Of a DNA stretch of 64,000 bases, positions 33,754 to 43,949 are shown one piece after another. The notes under the pieces are model-generated. The model ran no database searches. It was not told the origin of the DNA and saw nothing but the letters and a program-made list of their open reading frames with translations. How positions within the stretch are numbered: the first letter of the stretch is position 1; every line of letters begins with the position of its first letter. The position numbers and the translations under genes were made by a program. The DNA comes from Arthrobacter sp. OVS8 (GTDB lineage Bacteria; Actinomycetota; Actinomycetes; Actinomycetales; Micrococcaceae). Where the stretch lies: positions 1,488,001-1,552,000 of the forward strand of contig CP116670.1 of assembly GCA_028370155.1 (NCBI GenBank), written 5' to 3'.

Positions 33754-35442
33754 GTGACTATCGAAACCACTGAAAACACATCAGCCGTGCGCCCGCAGAC
33801 CGCTATCGATGCCGTCGCCGACGCCTTCACGGACACCCTGATCCGGCTTAACCGAGCTTCGCCACCGAGCTCGGCCTCCCCGGACACGAGACCGAATACC
33901 AGGACTTCTCCCCGCCGGGCACCAGGAGTTCGCCGCCGCCGCGCGGAGGCCCTCGCCGCGCTGGACGGACTGGAGCCGGTGGACGACGTCGACGCCGTCA
34001 CCCTGGACGCCATGCGCGAGCGCCTGGGCCTGCAGCTGGAACTCCACGAATCCGGCTGGGACCTCGGCGAGCTGAACAACATCGCCTCCCCGCCCAGGAG
34101 ATCCGGGCGATCTTCGACCTGATGCCGACGGACACCGCCGAACAGTGGGACCACATCGCCGGGCGCGCGCACAACGTCCCCGCCGCCCTGGACGGCTACA
34201 TCGAGTCGCTGCGCTCCGCCAAGGAGGACGGCAAGGTGGCCGCCGCACGGCAGGTGAAAATCGTCATCGAGCAGACCACCAAGCACGCCGCCGAGGACGG
34301 CTTCTTCGCGAAGCTGGCCGCCGGCGCCAAGACCGCGGACGGACCGCTGCCCGGCGACGTGCAGTCCAAGCTCGACGCCGGCGCTGCCGCCGCACGGGTG
34401 GCCTACTCCCGGCTCGCCGGATTTTGGAGTCCGAACTGCTGCCCGTCGCCCCCGAGAAGGACGCCGTCGGCCGCGAGCGCTACTCGCTGGCCTCCCGCGC
34501 CTTCCTGGGCGCCACGGTGGACCTCGAGGAAACGTACGCCTGGGGCGTGCAGGAACTCGACCGCCTGATCGCCGAGCAGGAGCGTGTGGCCGAGGAAATC
34601 CGGCCCGGCGCCACCATCGAGGAGGCCAAGGAAGTCCTGGACAACGACCCCGCGCGGCAGCTCAAGGGCACCGACGCCCTCCAGGCGTGGATGCAGGAGC
34701 TCTCGGACAAGGCCGTGGCCGACCTCGCGGGCGTCCACTTCGACATCCCGGACGTCATGAAGACCCTGGAGTGCAAGATTGCTCCGACCGACGAAGGCGG
34801 CATCTATTACACCGGCCCGTCGGACGACTTCAGCCGTCCGGGCCGCATGTGGTGGTCCGTACCGCCGGGAGAAGACACCTTCACCACCTGGGCCGAAACC
34901 ACCACGGTCTACCACGAGGGCGTCCCCGGCCACCACCTTCAGGTCGCCACCGCCACCTACCGCCGCGAGCTGCTCAACAAGTGGCGCCGGAACGTCTGCT
35001 GGACCTCCGGGCACGGCGAAGGCTGGGCGCTCTACGCCGAGAAGCTCATGCAGGAACTGGGGTACCTCAAGGATCCGGGCGATCACATGGGCATGCTGGA
35101 CATGCAGCGGATGCGTGCGGCCCGCGTGGTGTTCGACATCGGCGTCCACCTGGAACTCGACGTTCCCGCGCGCTGGGGTCGGGCACCTGGACGCCGGACA
35201 AGGGCTACGAGTTCCTGAAGCAGAACCTCGCCATCAGCGAGGGCCAGCTCAACTTCGAGTTCACCCGCTACCTCGGCTGGCCGGGCCAGGCGCCGTCGTA
35301 CAAGGTGGGCCAGCGGCTCTGGGAGCAGATCCGCGCCGAGCTCGAATCACGGCCGGGCTTCGACCTCAAGGTCTTCCACACGAAAGCCCTCAACATCGGC
35401 TCCGTAGGCCTCGACACCCTGAAGCGCGCACTGCTCGGGTAG
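33754..35442 (+). CDS. DUF885 family protein, putative metallopeptidase
   Basis: About 564 residues. DUF885 proteins share a helical gluzincin-like fold; the metal motif is visible as HEGVPGHHLQ (H-E-x-x-x-H type) around residue 388, with a second conserved block SGHGEGWALYAEKLM that supplies a Glu ligand. Substrate is unknown; no signal peptide, so cytoplasmic. GTG start at 33754. Breaks near 33855, 33890, 33948, 34090, 34425 and 35177: two fit CCGGCC read as CCGCC, and others are runs of G, C or T short by one. A large palindrome follows the stop codon by 18 nt. Confidence 0.85.
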
Positions 35443-35459
35443 GTCGGGACTCGTCGCAC

Positions 35460-35522
35460 CGCCGAGGTGAGAGTTCGCGCCCATATCCCTGAGGGTCATG
35501 GGCGCGAACTCTCACCTCGGCG
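35460..35522. repeat. REP-like perfect palindrome after the DUF885 gene
   Basis: A perfect 25-bp inverted repeat (35460-35484 with 35498-35522) and a 13-nt loop. It begins 18 nt after the DUF885 stop. Its arm shares the loop-proximal GCCCAT with the palindrome at 11-73 and 14 of 25 positions overall, so the two seem to be related elements. The remaining 160 nt before the next gene are relatively AT-rich and probably hold a promoter, but I cannot pick a convincing one. Confidence 0.85.
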
Positions 35523-35686
35523 AAAACAGGGGAGACAATCGCCACACCGGAGGCTGGAATAACTTCACAAACGGGTGGTTTTTCGCTGTATTTCCGGGGA
35601 TTCGGATGTCGTGACCGAATGCTGGCGGCGTAATATTTCTCAACATCCGTTCGTCATGGTAGTTGCACTGGTCCTAGCGTGATCCG

Positions 35687-37154
35687 GTGACCACTCAGAC
35701 AAGCACCCCCGCACCCGCCGGAAAGACCGGCTTCCAGTTGCCCAAATGGGCGGCTCGTTCGGCTTCCAGATCATCGCCGCCCTGATCGTGGGCCTGGGCC
35801 TCGGCCTCGTGGCCAAGTACACGGGCAGCACCAAGGCGGACCCCAACGCCCTCGGCGCCACACTGCAGACCATCGGCTCGAGCTACGTCTCGCTGCTGCA
35901 GACCGCCGTCGTGCCCCTCATCTTCACCGCCGTGGTCAGTTCCATCTCCAACCTGCGCGCCGTCTCCAACGCCGCCCGGCTGGCCTGGAACACGCTGCTC
36001 TGGTTCGGCATCACCGCGCTGATCTCCGTGCTGATCGGCATCGGCCTGGGCGTGCTCCTGCAGCCCGGCGCCAACACCGGCATCACCGGCGAGGGCGAAG
36101 CGCCGTCCAAGGTGGGCAGCTGGTGGGCGTTCCTGACCGGCCTGTTCCCGAAGAACTTCCTGGGCCTCGGCGCCAGCACCACGATCACCGAGGACGTCGC
36201 CACCACCACGGTGAGCTTCAACGTCCTGCAGATCCTGGTGATCGCCGTCGCCGTCGGCATCGCCGCGCTGAAGGTGGGCAAGGCGGCCGAGCCGTTCCTT
36301 AGCCTCAATGCCTCCGCCCTCGCCGTGATCCAGAAGGTCCTCTGGTGGATCATCCGGATCGCCCCGATCGGCACCGTCGGCCTGATCGGCAACGCCGTGG
36401 CGATCTACGGCTGGGACACCATCGGTTCCCTCGGCAAGTTCACGTTCGCCATCTACGTGGGCCTTGCCCTGGTGCTGTTCGTGGTCTACCCGGTCCTGGT
36501 CCGCACCCACGGCCTGTCCGTCCGGCAGTTCTTCTCCGGCGTCTGGCCGGCCGTGCAGCTCGCCTTTGTCTCCCGCTCCTCGGTGGGCACCCTGCCCCTG
36601 ACCCAGCGCGTGACCGAACGCAGCCTGGGCGTCCCCGCGGCTACGCCTCCTTCGCCGTCCCGCTCGGCGCCACCACCAAGATGGACGGCTGCGCCGCGAT
36701 CTACCCGGCGATCTCCGCGATCTTCGTGGCCCAGTTCTTCGGCATCCAGCTCGACTTCACCCAGTACCTGCTGATCGCCCTTGTGTCCGTGCTGGGCTCC
36801 GCCGCGACCGCCGGCACCACCGGCGCCGTCGTGATGCTGACCCTGACGCTCTCCACGCTGGGACTGCCGCTGGCCGGCGTCGGGCTGCTCCTGGCGATCG
36901 ATCCGATCCTGGACATGGGACGCACCGCCGTCAACGTGGCCGGGCAGGCCCTGATCCCCACCATCGTTGCCAAGCGACAGGGCATCCTGGACGAATCGCT
37001 GTACAACGCACCGCGCTCCGGTGACCCGTTCACCGACGACGTCGACGGAACAGCCGACACCACAGTCGCAGACTCAGCCGACGGCGGTACTTCCGGCGGC
37101 GCTGCCGCCGCGGCGTCTTCGGAAGGCCGCGAACTGGCCGACGCCAAGGCCTGA
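35687..37154 (+). CDS. Dicarboxylate/amino acid:cation symporter (DAACS family)
   Basis: About 489 residues, 8 membrane helices plus two re-entrant hairpins. The family hallmarks are SRSSVGTLPLTQR (HP1 serine-rich tip) and PLGATTKMDG (usually NMDG; here Lys replaces the Asn of TM7) followed by TAGTTGAVVM and GRTAVNVAGQ. It takes up glutamate/aspartate or C4-dicarboxylates with Na+ or H+. An acidic, Ala/Ser-rich cytoplasmic tail ends the protein. GTG at 35687. Breaks near 35745 and 36640, both short runs. A strong terminator follows. Confidence 0.9.
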
Positions 37155-37172
37155 CCGCCGGCACAAGCGACC

Positions 37173-37213
37173 ATAGAAGAAGTCCCCGGGAAGCTCCCGG
37201 GGACTTCTTCTAT
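37173..37213 (+). terminator. Bidirectional intrinsic terminator
   Basis: A perfect 19-bp stem (37173-37191 with 37195-37213) and a 3-nt loop, flanked by A- and T-rich bases on both sides. It separates the convergent symporter and secreted-protein genes and can end both transcripts. Confidence 0.9.
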
Positions 37214-37277
37214 TTAAACGTGCTGCTAAGGCGGCTTCCCTGTGAGACGGCGCCGCGGACGGCAGCCAGACAGCGCC

Positions 37278-37838
37278 CTAGTGTCCGCCGCCCCCGATGA
37301 CACCCTTCTCCACGGCCTTGGTGACGGCGTCAGCCTCGGCCTGGGTCAGGGTGCCGTCGGTGACCGCCTTGTCCAGCTTGGTCTTCAACGCCGCGGCGCG
37401 GTCAGCCTGGGCCGCGGTCCGCAGCTCCTCCAGCGCCGCGGTGACCTTGGATTCCTCAATCCCGAGCGACTCAGCCAGCGACTTGGCGAGGGCCGCGTCC
37501 CGCGCTGCGCGGTCCGGCTTGGTGCCCTCGGCGGGCGGGGTGGTGGGCTTGTTGGCTTCACGGAAGGCCTGCAGCGCCTCTGTCACCTTGGCTTCCTCGA
37601 CGCCCAGTTTGGCGGCCAGTTCGGCAGCCTGGGCGCCGCCGCGGTCCCCGCCCCTGCCATGGCCGTGGCCGCGCATTCCGTCGGCGCCGGAGGTCCCGGG
37701 CGTCGCCTCTGCCGAGGCGCTGGGGGTCGGCGTCGGAGTGGTGGTGGCGGCGGAGGCCATCCCGGTGACTCCAAGCCCGGCGCCGAGGGCCAAGGCCCCG
37801 GCCGAAATGGCGAGCGTCATTCTCTTGGTGCGTGACAT
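37278..37838 (-). CDS. Secreted protein with helical repeats, function unknown
   Basis: A 186-residue exported protein. A signal peptide (Arg/Lys start, then LAISAGALALGAGLGVTGMASA) is followed by a Thr/Pro/Ser linker, a Gly/His/Arg-rich stretch (MRGHGHGRGGDRGG) that could bind metal, and two copies of a 25-30-residue helical unit: AAELAAKLGVEEAKVTEALQ and AKSLAESLGIEESKVTAALE. A third shorter repeat-like segment (LTQAEADAVTKAVEKG) ends the protein. Similar small secreted proteins occur widely in actinobacteria with no assigned role. Start ATG 37838 has AGGAG upstream. The frame is intact. Confidence 0.75.
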   Translation of the reverse strand: MSRTKRMTLAISAGALALGAGLGVTGMASAATTTPTPTPSASAEATPGTSGADGMRGHGHGRGGDRGGAQAAELAAKLGVEEAKVTEALQAFREANKPTTPPAEGTKPDRAARDAALAKSLAESLGIEESKVTAALEELRTAAQADRAAALKTKLDKAVTDGTLTQAEADAVTKAVEKGVIGGGGH

Positions 37839-37940
37839 GTGCTGTCTCCTGGTTCGGCCGTGCTGCCACGGCTGGTAGCGGTGATTGTCTCGTTCAAGAC
37901 GTGGTTCCAGTCTGCGTGGACCGCTTCAGCGGGAGCTGTT

Positions 37941-37971
37941 CGGAACCTTTTATGTTCCTGTGAAGGTTCCG
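37941..37971. promoter_or_regulatory. Inverted repeat between divergent genes
   Basis: CGGAACCTT (37941-37949) and AAGGTTCCG (37963-37971), a perfect 9-bp inverted repeat with a 13-nt spacer that itself contains TTATGTTCC. It lies about 100 nt upstream of both the secreted-protein gene (minus) and ybjQ-like gene (plus), and is a candidate operator for either. Confidence 0.4.
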
Positions 37972-38061
37972 GAGCGTCCCGTGCCCCTGGTTCGGAAGAC
38001 TTTCCCGGGTTTATTCGCAGGTTTACGGCTCAGGACGGCCCGGACTGGGTACGCTCGGGTC

Positions 38062-38421
38062 ATGCTGATCGTGACCTCCGATGACATCCCCGGCCACAGG
38101 ATCGATGCCGTCTTCGGCGAAGTGATGGGTTTGACCGTCCGCGCCCGCGATATCGGCGGCCAGGTCATGGCGGGTTTCCGCTCGATCGGCGGCGGCGAAC
38201 TGCCCGAAATGACCCGCATGCTCTATGAAAGCCGGCAGGAGGTCATGGCCCGGATGGTAAAAGAGGCGGAGCAGCGCGGGGCCAACGCGATCGTGGCCAT
38301 GCGCTTCGACAATTCGCAGCTGGGAACCACCTGGACCGAGGTCTGCGCGTACGGCACTGCCGTCTTCGCCATCCCCTCCCGGAAGGAGAACCGGGCGCCA
38401 CCGGCCAGTCCGTTTTCCTGA
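38062..38421 (+). CDS. YbjQ/UPF0145 family protein
   Basis: A 119-residue protein of the YbjQ (UPF0145) family, small pentameric alpha-beta proteins of unknown function. Conserved features are MLIVTSDDIPGHRIDAVFGE at the start, GLTVRARDIG, the long helix SRQEVMARMVKEAEQRGANA, and IVAMRFDNSQL...TEVCAYGTAV. No signal peptide or membrane helix. The ATG at 38062 matches the family's start although the frame is open upstream. The frame is intact. Confidence 0.9.
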   Translation: MLIVTSDDIPGHRIDAVFGEVMGLTVRARDIGGQVMAGFRSIGGGELPEMTRMLYESRQEVMARMVKEAEQRGANAIVAMRFDNSQLGTTWTEVCAYGTAVFAIPSRKENRAPPASPFS

Positions 38422-38444
38422 CGACGCCCGAGGCCGAGAAAAAG

Positions 38445-38474
38445 TTGCCCTGAGTGCAAACATGCACGTAGTGT
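38445..38474 (+). promoter_or_regulatory. TetR-gene promoter with internal operator, probably leaderless
   Basis: -35 TTGCCC (38445-38450), 18-nt spacer, -10 TAGTGT (38469-38474), and the likely GTG start only 6 nt further on, so the mRNA would have no leader. The palindrome GTGCA-AACA-TGCAC (38454-38467) fills the spacer, where a bound TetR dimer would shut off the tetR-mmpL pair. Confidence 0.55.
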
Positions 38475-38480
38475 AATTGT

Positions 38481-39235
38481 GTGTCCGCTTCCCCGTCTCC
38501 CAGCACACCCGTGCCGCCGGCATCCCCGCGCCCGCTGACCCACCGTCAGTCCTGTCGCGCCGTGAGCTGAACAAAGCGGCCACCCGCCAGGCCATCACCG
38601 ACGCCGCCTTGGCGCTGCTACGGTCCAACGGCCCCGGCAACTTCACGGTCGAGGACATCGCCGACGCCGCCGGCATCTCCCGCCGCACCTTCTTCAACTA
38701 CTTCGGCAGCACCGAAGCGGCCATCGCCGCCGTCACTTTCGGCTTTCTGGACAAGGCACTCCAGCAGTTCCGGCTGCGTCCAGCCGGGGAACCGTTCATG
38801 GAATCGGCCCGGGCCGCCCTCGTGGAGCTCGCAGACCCCATGACCGTGGCTCCGCTGGCCGAGCTGTACAGCCTGGGCCAGGCCAATCCGCAGCTCAGCC
38901 GGTCCGAGCTGGAAGCCTGGGACCACTGCACCGCTCAGATCATCAGCGCAGCCCGCGAGCGTTCCCGCGGGGCCGCCGGCGTCGAACTCGATGAGCTGTA
39001 CCTCCGCGCCCTGGCCGGTTCCGTCATCTCGTGCGGCAAAGCCGCCATGGACGTCTGGTTTTCCCGGTGCGGCGGATCCCTCACACCGGAATCCCTGTCC
39101 AGCCTGCGCCAGCTCCTGATCGACTCCATGACCCTGCTGGGCTCCGGGTTCGCCCGCCCCGACTCCATTCCGGCAGCAGCCGCCCCGGCTGCGTCCCCGG
39201 CCGACACCTCCGCCCCTTCCCCAGATCGGCACTGA
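38481..39235 (+). CDS. TetR family transcriptional regulator
   Basis: About 250 residues. N-terminal TetR DNA-binding domain: RRELNKAATRQAITDAALALL, then TVEDIADAAGISRRTFFNYF. The ligand domain is longer than usual, with an Ala/Pro tail. GTG 38481 (VSASPSPSTP) is preferred; it needs one extra C near 38540 to join the main frame. It ends 1 nt before the MMPL gene, so it very likely represses its own operon and controls export or detoxification by the MMPL protein. Confidence 0.85.
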
Positions 39236-39236
39236 C

Positions 39237-41774
39237 ATGGCCCTATTGCTCTACCGTCTCGGCAAGTTCTCCTACCGCCACCGCTGGCTGGTCATCTCCC
39301 TGTGGCTCGCAGTGATGGTGGCGGTGGGCGGTGCGGCCGCCGCCTTCCACGGCACCCTGTCCAACAACTTCCAGATCCCGGGAACCGAAACCCAGCAGAT
39401 GGCGGACAAGCTCAAGACTGAGCTTCCTCCTCTTCCGGCGGCTCCGCCAGCGTTGTTTTCGAAGCCAACGGTGACCAGTTCAGCCAGGCGGGCAAGGACG
39501 CCGTCACCGCGGCACTGACCAAGCTCAAAACCCTGCCCGACGTTCAGGGCACGGTGGACCCGTTCGCCACCCAGGCGCAGCTGGACAAGGCCGCCGCGGA
39601 CCTCGCGGCCGGTAAAGAGCAGTCCGCCGCCGGCAAGGCGCAGCTGGAGAAATCCGCCGCCGAACTCGCCGCCGGCAAGGCCCAACTGGCCGCTGCCGAA
39701 CAGCAGATGACCGCCGCAGGCATGCCCCGCTGCGATCGAGCAGCAGCTTGGCCAGCAGAAGGCGGCCCTCGCCGAGGGCAGGCAAAGCTCGACGCCGGCA
39801 CCAAGGAACTGGAGGCCGGCGAAGCACAGCTGGCGCTCGGCGCGCGGCAGCTGGAGGCTTCCCAGGGTCTCCGCTTCGTCTCCGAGGACGGCAAGGCCGC
39901 GATCGCGCAGGTCCAGTTCAAGACCTCGATCAACGGCCTCGACCCCGAGGTCCGCCAGGAGGTCCAGGACATCGTCGGCGAGGTTTCCGCCGCCGACGTG
40001 ACGGCCCTGCCCAGCAAGGAAATCAGCGAGGACATCTCCGAACTCTTTGGCACCGCCGAGATCATCGGCATCGCGGTGGCAGCTCTGGTGCTCATCATCA
40101 TGCTCGGCACCTTGATCGCCGCCGCCTTCCGCTGCTGATGGCACTGGTCGGTGTTGCCGTCGGTGTGGGCGCCACGTTCGCCCTGAGCGGCGCCGTGGAC
40201 ATGAGCTCCATCTCCCCGATGCTGGCGCTCATGCTGGGCCTCGCCGTCGGAATCGACTACTCCCTGTTCATCGTCAACCGGCACCGCGGCCAGCTGCTCT
40301 CCGGGATGGACCACGAGGAGTCGGTGGCGCTGGCCACCGGCACCTCCGGGAATGCCGTGCTCTTCGCCGGCCTGACCGTCATCATCGCCCTCGCGGCCCT
40401 GGTCGTTCCGGGCCTTCCGTTCCTGGCCGTCATGGGTCTGTCCGCCGCCGGGACGGTGGCAGTCGCCGTCGTCGTCGCCCTGACCCTGACGCCGGCCGTC
40501 CTCTCCCTCGTGGGCCGGAAGCTGATCTCCAAGCGGGCGTGGGCCAAGGCGGATAAGCACAATGCCGCTCCCGGCCACGAGACCGAGGACCGGGCCAGGG
40601 ACGAATACCGCAGCAGCCACGGCTGGGGCGGCATCGTCACCAAGCACCCGTGGCTGGCCCTGCTGGCCGGGGTTGTGCTGCTGGGAGTTGTGGCGTTGCC
40701 CGCCAGCCAGCTGCGGCTCGCCCTGCCGGACGCCAGTTCCGAACCCGTCGCCTCGCCGGCGTTCCAGGCCTACGACGTCACGAAACGAAGCTTCGGCGAG
40801 GGCATGACCGGCCCGATCATCGTGGTGGGCGACTTCCCCGCGGGACTGACCGACGCCGAAGCCCAGGCCAAGCAGTTCGACGTCGCGGACATCCTCCGCG
40901 AAACGGAAAACGTCGCCGCCGCCGTGCCGCTGGCGCTGAGCGAGAACCGGCGCACCGCGGTGTTCCAGGTCATTCCCAACGAAGGGCCGGCCAGCGCCAG
41001 CACGGTTCAGGTGGTCTCCGAGCTGCGCGCCGAAAAGGGCCAGATCAAGGACACCACCGGCGTCAGCATCGGCCTCACGGGACAGACCGCCGGCAACGTC
41101 GACGTGTCCACCAAACTCGGCGACGCACTGCCGCCGTACCTGGCCATCGTGGTGGGGCTCTCGCTGATCCTGCTGCTGCTCGTGTTCCGCTCCATCTGGG
41201 TGCCGCTGCTCGCCACCGGCGGATTCCTGCTCTCGCTCGCCGCCGCGTTCGGCGCGGTCGTCGCCGTCTACCAGTGGGGCTGGCTGGGGGCATCTTCGGC
41301 GTCGAGAACCCGGGCGCCGTGCTGAGCTTCCTGCCGATCATCCTGATCGGTGTGCTGTTCGGCCTGGCCATGGACTACCAGGTGTTCATCGCCTCCGGCA
41401 TGCGCGAGTCCTACATGCACGGCGAATCGGCCAAGCATGCGGTCCGCTCGGGCTTCAGCCACGCCGCGGCCGTGGTCACCGCGGCCGCGATCATCATGGT
41501 CAGCGTGTTCTCGGGCTTCATCTTCTCGCACCTGAACATGGTCCGCCCGCTCGGCTTCGCCATGGCCTTCGGTGTGCTGATTGATGCCTTCGTGGTCCGG
41601 ATGACGATCGTCCCGGCCGTGATGTATCTGCTGGGCGAAAAGGCCTGGTGGCTGCCGCGCTGGCTGGACCGCATCCTCCCGGACGTCGATGTGGAGGGCG
41701 CCAAGCTGCGCAAACCTGGAACCTCGACGGCGGACGTCGCCGAGCCTGAACCAGAGGAAGTCGCCGCGCGCTGA
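39237..41774 (+). CDS. MMPL family RND-type membrane transporter
   Basis: About 845 residues, 12 expected membrane helices in two halves, as in MmpL/YdfJ exporters for lipids or hydrophobic compounds. Proton-relay motifs are VGIDYSLFIVNRH in the first half and GLAMDYQVFIASGMRESY in the second. The first outside loop carries an unusual coiled-coil of alanine-rich repeats (ADLAAGKEQSAAGKAQLEKS and similar) that other YdfJ-like proteins also show. Breaks near 39428, 39728, 39778, 40128 and 41290; 40128 again fits GCCGGCC read as GCCGCC. Cotranscribed with tetR; a terminator follows at 41820. Confidence 0.9.
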
Positions 41775-41819
41775 CCGGCCCGCCCGCCGGCGGAGCCGCC
41801 GCGACGCCCCCACTCCAGC

Positions 41820-41849
41820 CGCCCGCCGATCGGTTTGGATCGGCGGGCG
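41820..41849. terminator. Convergent terminator hairpin
   Basis: Perfect 12-bp GC-rich stem (41820-41831 with 41838-41849) and 6-nt loop, placed between the convergent MMPL and RibD-like genes. There is no long T-run on either side. Confidence 0.7.
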
Positions 41850-41854
41850 TGCGC

Positions 41855-42474
41855 CTACCGTTCCCGGACTGCGTAGGTCAGGTGGGTCGCCCGCTGCGTC
41901 GGCTCCGAACGGACCGGCTCCAGGGCCACGCGGCCTGCGTTCACGCCCTCGAACAGGCGGACTCCGGCGCCGAACAGCACGGGTGAGAGCGCGATCGAGA
42001 ACTCGTCGATCAGGCCGGCGTTCACGTACTCCAGGATCGTTGCGCCGCCGCCCGCGATGCGGACGTCGCGGTCGCCGGCGGCCTCGCGGGCCTGGTCGAG
42101 CGCGGATTCGATGCCGTCGTTGACGAAGTGGAACGTGGTCCCGCCCGGCCGCTCCCAGGGGTCACGCTTCTCGTGCGTCACGACGAAGACCGGCGTGTGG
42201 AACGGCGCCTCCTCGGGCCATGCGTGCTCGCCGGCGTCGAACATTCGCTTGCCCATGACGCTCGCGCCGGTGCGTTCGAACGTCTGCCGCGCAATGTCGT
42301 TGTCGCGCCCTTCCTCGCCGCCCGCGCCGAGTTTCAGGTTTTCCCGGAGAAACCGCGTCGGGAAGATCCACCGCTGCAGTTCCATCCACTGCCGCCCCAT
42401 TAATTCCTCGGGGACTCGGGTGCGATGTACCCGTCCAGCGACATCGAAACGCTGAAGAACACCTTCCCGGCCAT
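41855..42474 (-). CDS. RibD C-terminal/dihydrofolate reductase family protein
   Basis: About 207 residues of the DHFR/RibD_C fold (YwjB/YyaP-like). It begins KVFFSVSMSLDGYIAPESPEE and has SVMGKRMFDAGEHAWP, FVVTHEKRDPW and the NADPH loop IAGGGATILEYVNAGLIDEF. These proteins bind NADPH but their substrates are mostly unknown; proximity to the ArsR/SRPBCC pair suggests a stress or detoxification role. ATG 42474 overlaps the previous stop by 1 nt (TGATG). One break near 42410 (CCCC for CCCCC). Confidence 0.87.
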
Positions 42475-42979
42475 CAGCCCTCAGCCTCTTTCCGAACGAT
42501 CTCGGTGACGTAGGCAGCCAGGTTGCCCAGGGTCTGCTGGCCGCCCTCGATCGCGTGATACTTCTCGACCGCCTCGTCGCGCAAGTCCCTGGTGGGGAAC
42601 ACCGTGCGCATCTCGATCCGGGTCGCCGCACCATCCGGCTCGAACGTCAGGACAGACTCGAAAGCGTTCGGGTCGCCGCGGGACTCACCGTGGAGCATCG
42701 CAATCCGCTCCGGCGGGGCGATCTCGATCCAGGTGATCCACTCCTGGTAGTCCGTCCCGTCCGGCCCGTGCATCACGAAGTCCCACTCCCCGCCGATCCG
42801 GAACTCGAAGGACCGGGTGGTGGTGGTGAATCCTCCGGTCCCCACCATCGCGACAGGTGCCGTACGTCGGTGAATGCCTCGAACACCAGCTCTCGCGGGG
42901 CGTCGATGACCCGGGAGATGTCGATCTCCCGATCGGCCGTCGCGGACTGCGCCGGCACTCCTCGTCCCATGTCGCTCAT
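42474..42979 (-). CDS. SRPBCC/AHSA1 (START-like) domain protein
   Basis: About 169 residues. The helix-grip hydrophobic pocket fold is shown by REIDISRVIDAPRELVFEAF, RHLSRWWGP and RSFEFRIGGEWDFVMHGPDG, with the long C-terminal helix VEKYHAIEGGQQTLGNLAAY. Such proteins commonly pair with ArsR regulators, as here, and bind hydrophobic ligands. One break near 42838 (GGGG for GGGGG). Starts 3 nt after the arsR stop; middle gene of a three-gene operon. Confidence 0.88.
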
Positions 42980-42982
42980 CAG

Positions 42983-43323
42983 CTACTCCTCCTGCCTTGC
43001 CTGCTTGAGGTCCTGCACGTACGCGTCCAGCCGGTCGAAGCTCTCGTTCCAGAACTGCTCGAACCCGCCGGTCCACTCGTGAACCGCTCGCAGCCCGCGG
43101 GCGTCCAGGTCGTAGAGGCGCTGCTTGCCTGCCTTGCGGTCCCGCACCAGCCCGACCTCTCGGAGCACCCGCAGGTGTTTGGACGCCCCGGGCTGGGATA
43201 TCCCCAACTCCTGGGACAACTCGGTCACCGGCCGCTCCCCGCCCTCAACAGCACCAGGATCTCCCGGCGCTGCGGCTCGGCGATCGCGTTAAAGACGTCC
43301 GACGTCGTCGCTGCTCGTGCCAT
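42983..43323 (-). CDS. ArsR-family transcriptional regulator
   Basis: About 114 residues: winged-helix domain with AIAEPQRREILVLL, then the recognition helix region TELSQELGISQPGASKHLRVL and the wing GLVRDRKAGKQRLYDL. It has no CxC metal motif, so it belongs to the non-metal ArsR group that pairs with SRPBCC proteins. ATG 43323 completes the family's N-terminus; a break near 43230 (GGGG for GGGGG) separates it from the rest. Palindrome at 43336-43351 directly upstream suggests autoregulation. Confidence 0.9.
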
Positions 43324-43335
43324 GTCAACGATCAT

Positions 43336-43351
43336 ATACCCATATGGGCAT
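43336..43351 (-). promoter_or_regulatory. ArsR operator candidate
   Basis: AT-N-CCCATATGGG-N-AT, a 16-bp palindrome with a perfect 10-bp core, ending 13 nt upstream of the arsR ATG. Its size fits the dyad bound by ArsR winged-helix dimers. Confidence 0.55.
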
Positions 43352-43405
43352 GCGTCAAGGGCGAATAAGGGGATCCGGGTCAGCGCGTCGGCGAGACCCG
43401 AATAC

Positions 43406-43918
43406 CTAGTGCTTCACCAACTCCTGAATATCGGTGAGGTTGGCTGTGCCGTAGGCGGTTCTTTCGGAATAGTTGTAGATCACCACACTCCGGACCGATG
43501 AGGGCATGGTGGACCACATCTTGGTGTCCATATCGACCCGCTGGCTGGCGGCGCCACTGACCGGCCCAAGGTCGATCAGGGTCGTGGAGGTGAGTCCCAG
43601 GCTCCCAGTGGTGTCAGTGCTAAGAGTTCCGGGGCTGAGCATGAGTCGGAGGTCTTCGCCCGGCTCGGTTGAGAAGTCTTTCAACTGCAGCACCGCGCCG
43701 GTATCAGTGACGCGGATCGTGACCCCACCGCTGGTGACCGCCCCCTGTGACTGAAACTTCCCTTCGAGAGTTTCCGGCGTAGTCGACGGGGCGGAAGCGG
43801 AAGGAACAGGGGAAACGGTTGGCGTGCTCCCTGCCTCGAAAGGAGGGTCCGAGTAAGTGCAGCCTGTAAGGACAGCAGCTAGGGTCCCCAAGTTCAGCGC
43901 AAGTCGGAACTGTTTCAC
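43406..43918 (-). CDS. DM13-domain lipoprotein
   Basis: A 170-residue secreted lipoprotein. GTG at 43918 gives a short lipoprotein signal (LALNLGTLAAVLTGC, lipobox L-T-G-C). After a Thr/Ser/Pro spacer comes a DM13 domain: GVTIRVTDTGAVLQLKDF, EPGEDLRLMLSPG and VVIYNYSERTAYGTANL. DM13 has been proposed as a redox or cytochrome-like domain in eukaryotes, but this copy lacks the conserved Cys, so a binding role is more likely. The frame is intact. It probably shares a transcript with the small membrane protein just upstream. Confidence 0.85.
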   Translation of the reverse strand: MKQFRLALNLGTLAAVLTGCTYSDPPFEAGSTPTVSPVPSASAPSTTPETLEGKFQSQGAVTSGGVTIRVTDTGAVLQLKDFSTEPGEDLRLMLSPGTLSTDTTGSLGLTSTTLIDLGPVSGAASQRVDMDTKMWSTMPSSVRSVVIYNYSERTAYGTANLTDIQELVKH

Positions 43919-43949
43919 GATTCCCTCAATGAGTGTTTGCCTGCGCACT

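Noticed and set aside
33754..35442. Horizontal-transfer pseudogene because of six frame breaks in the DUF885 gene
   Set aside because: Base composition matches neighbours and every break has the common deletion signature.
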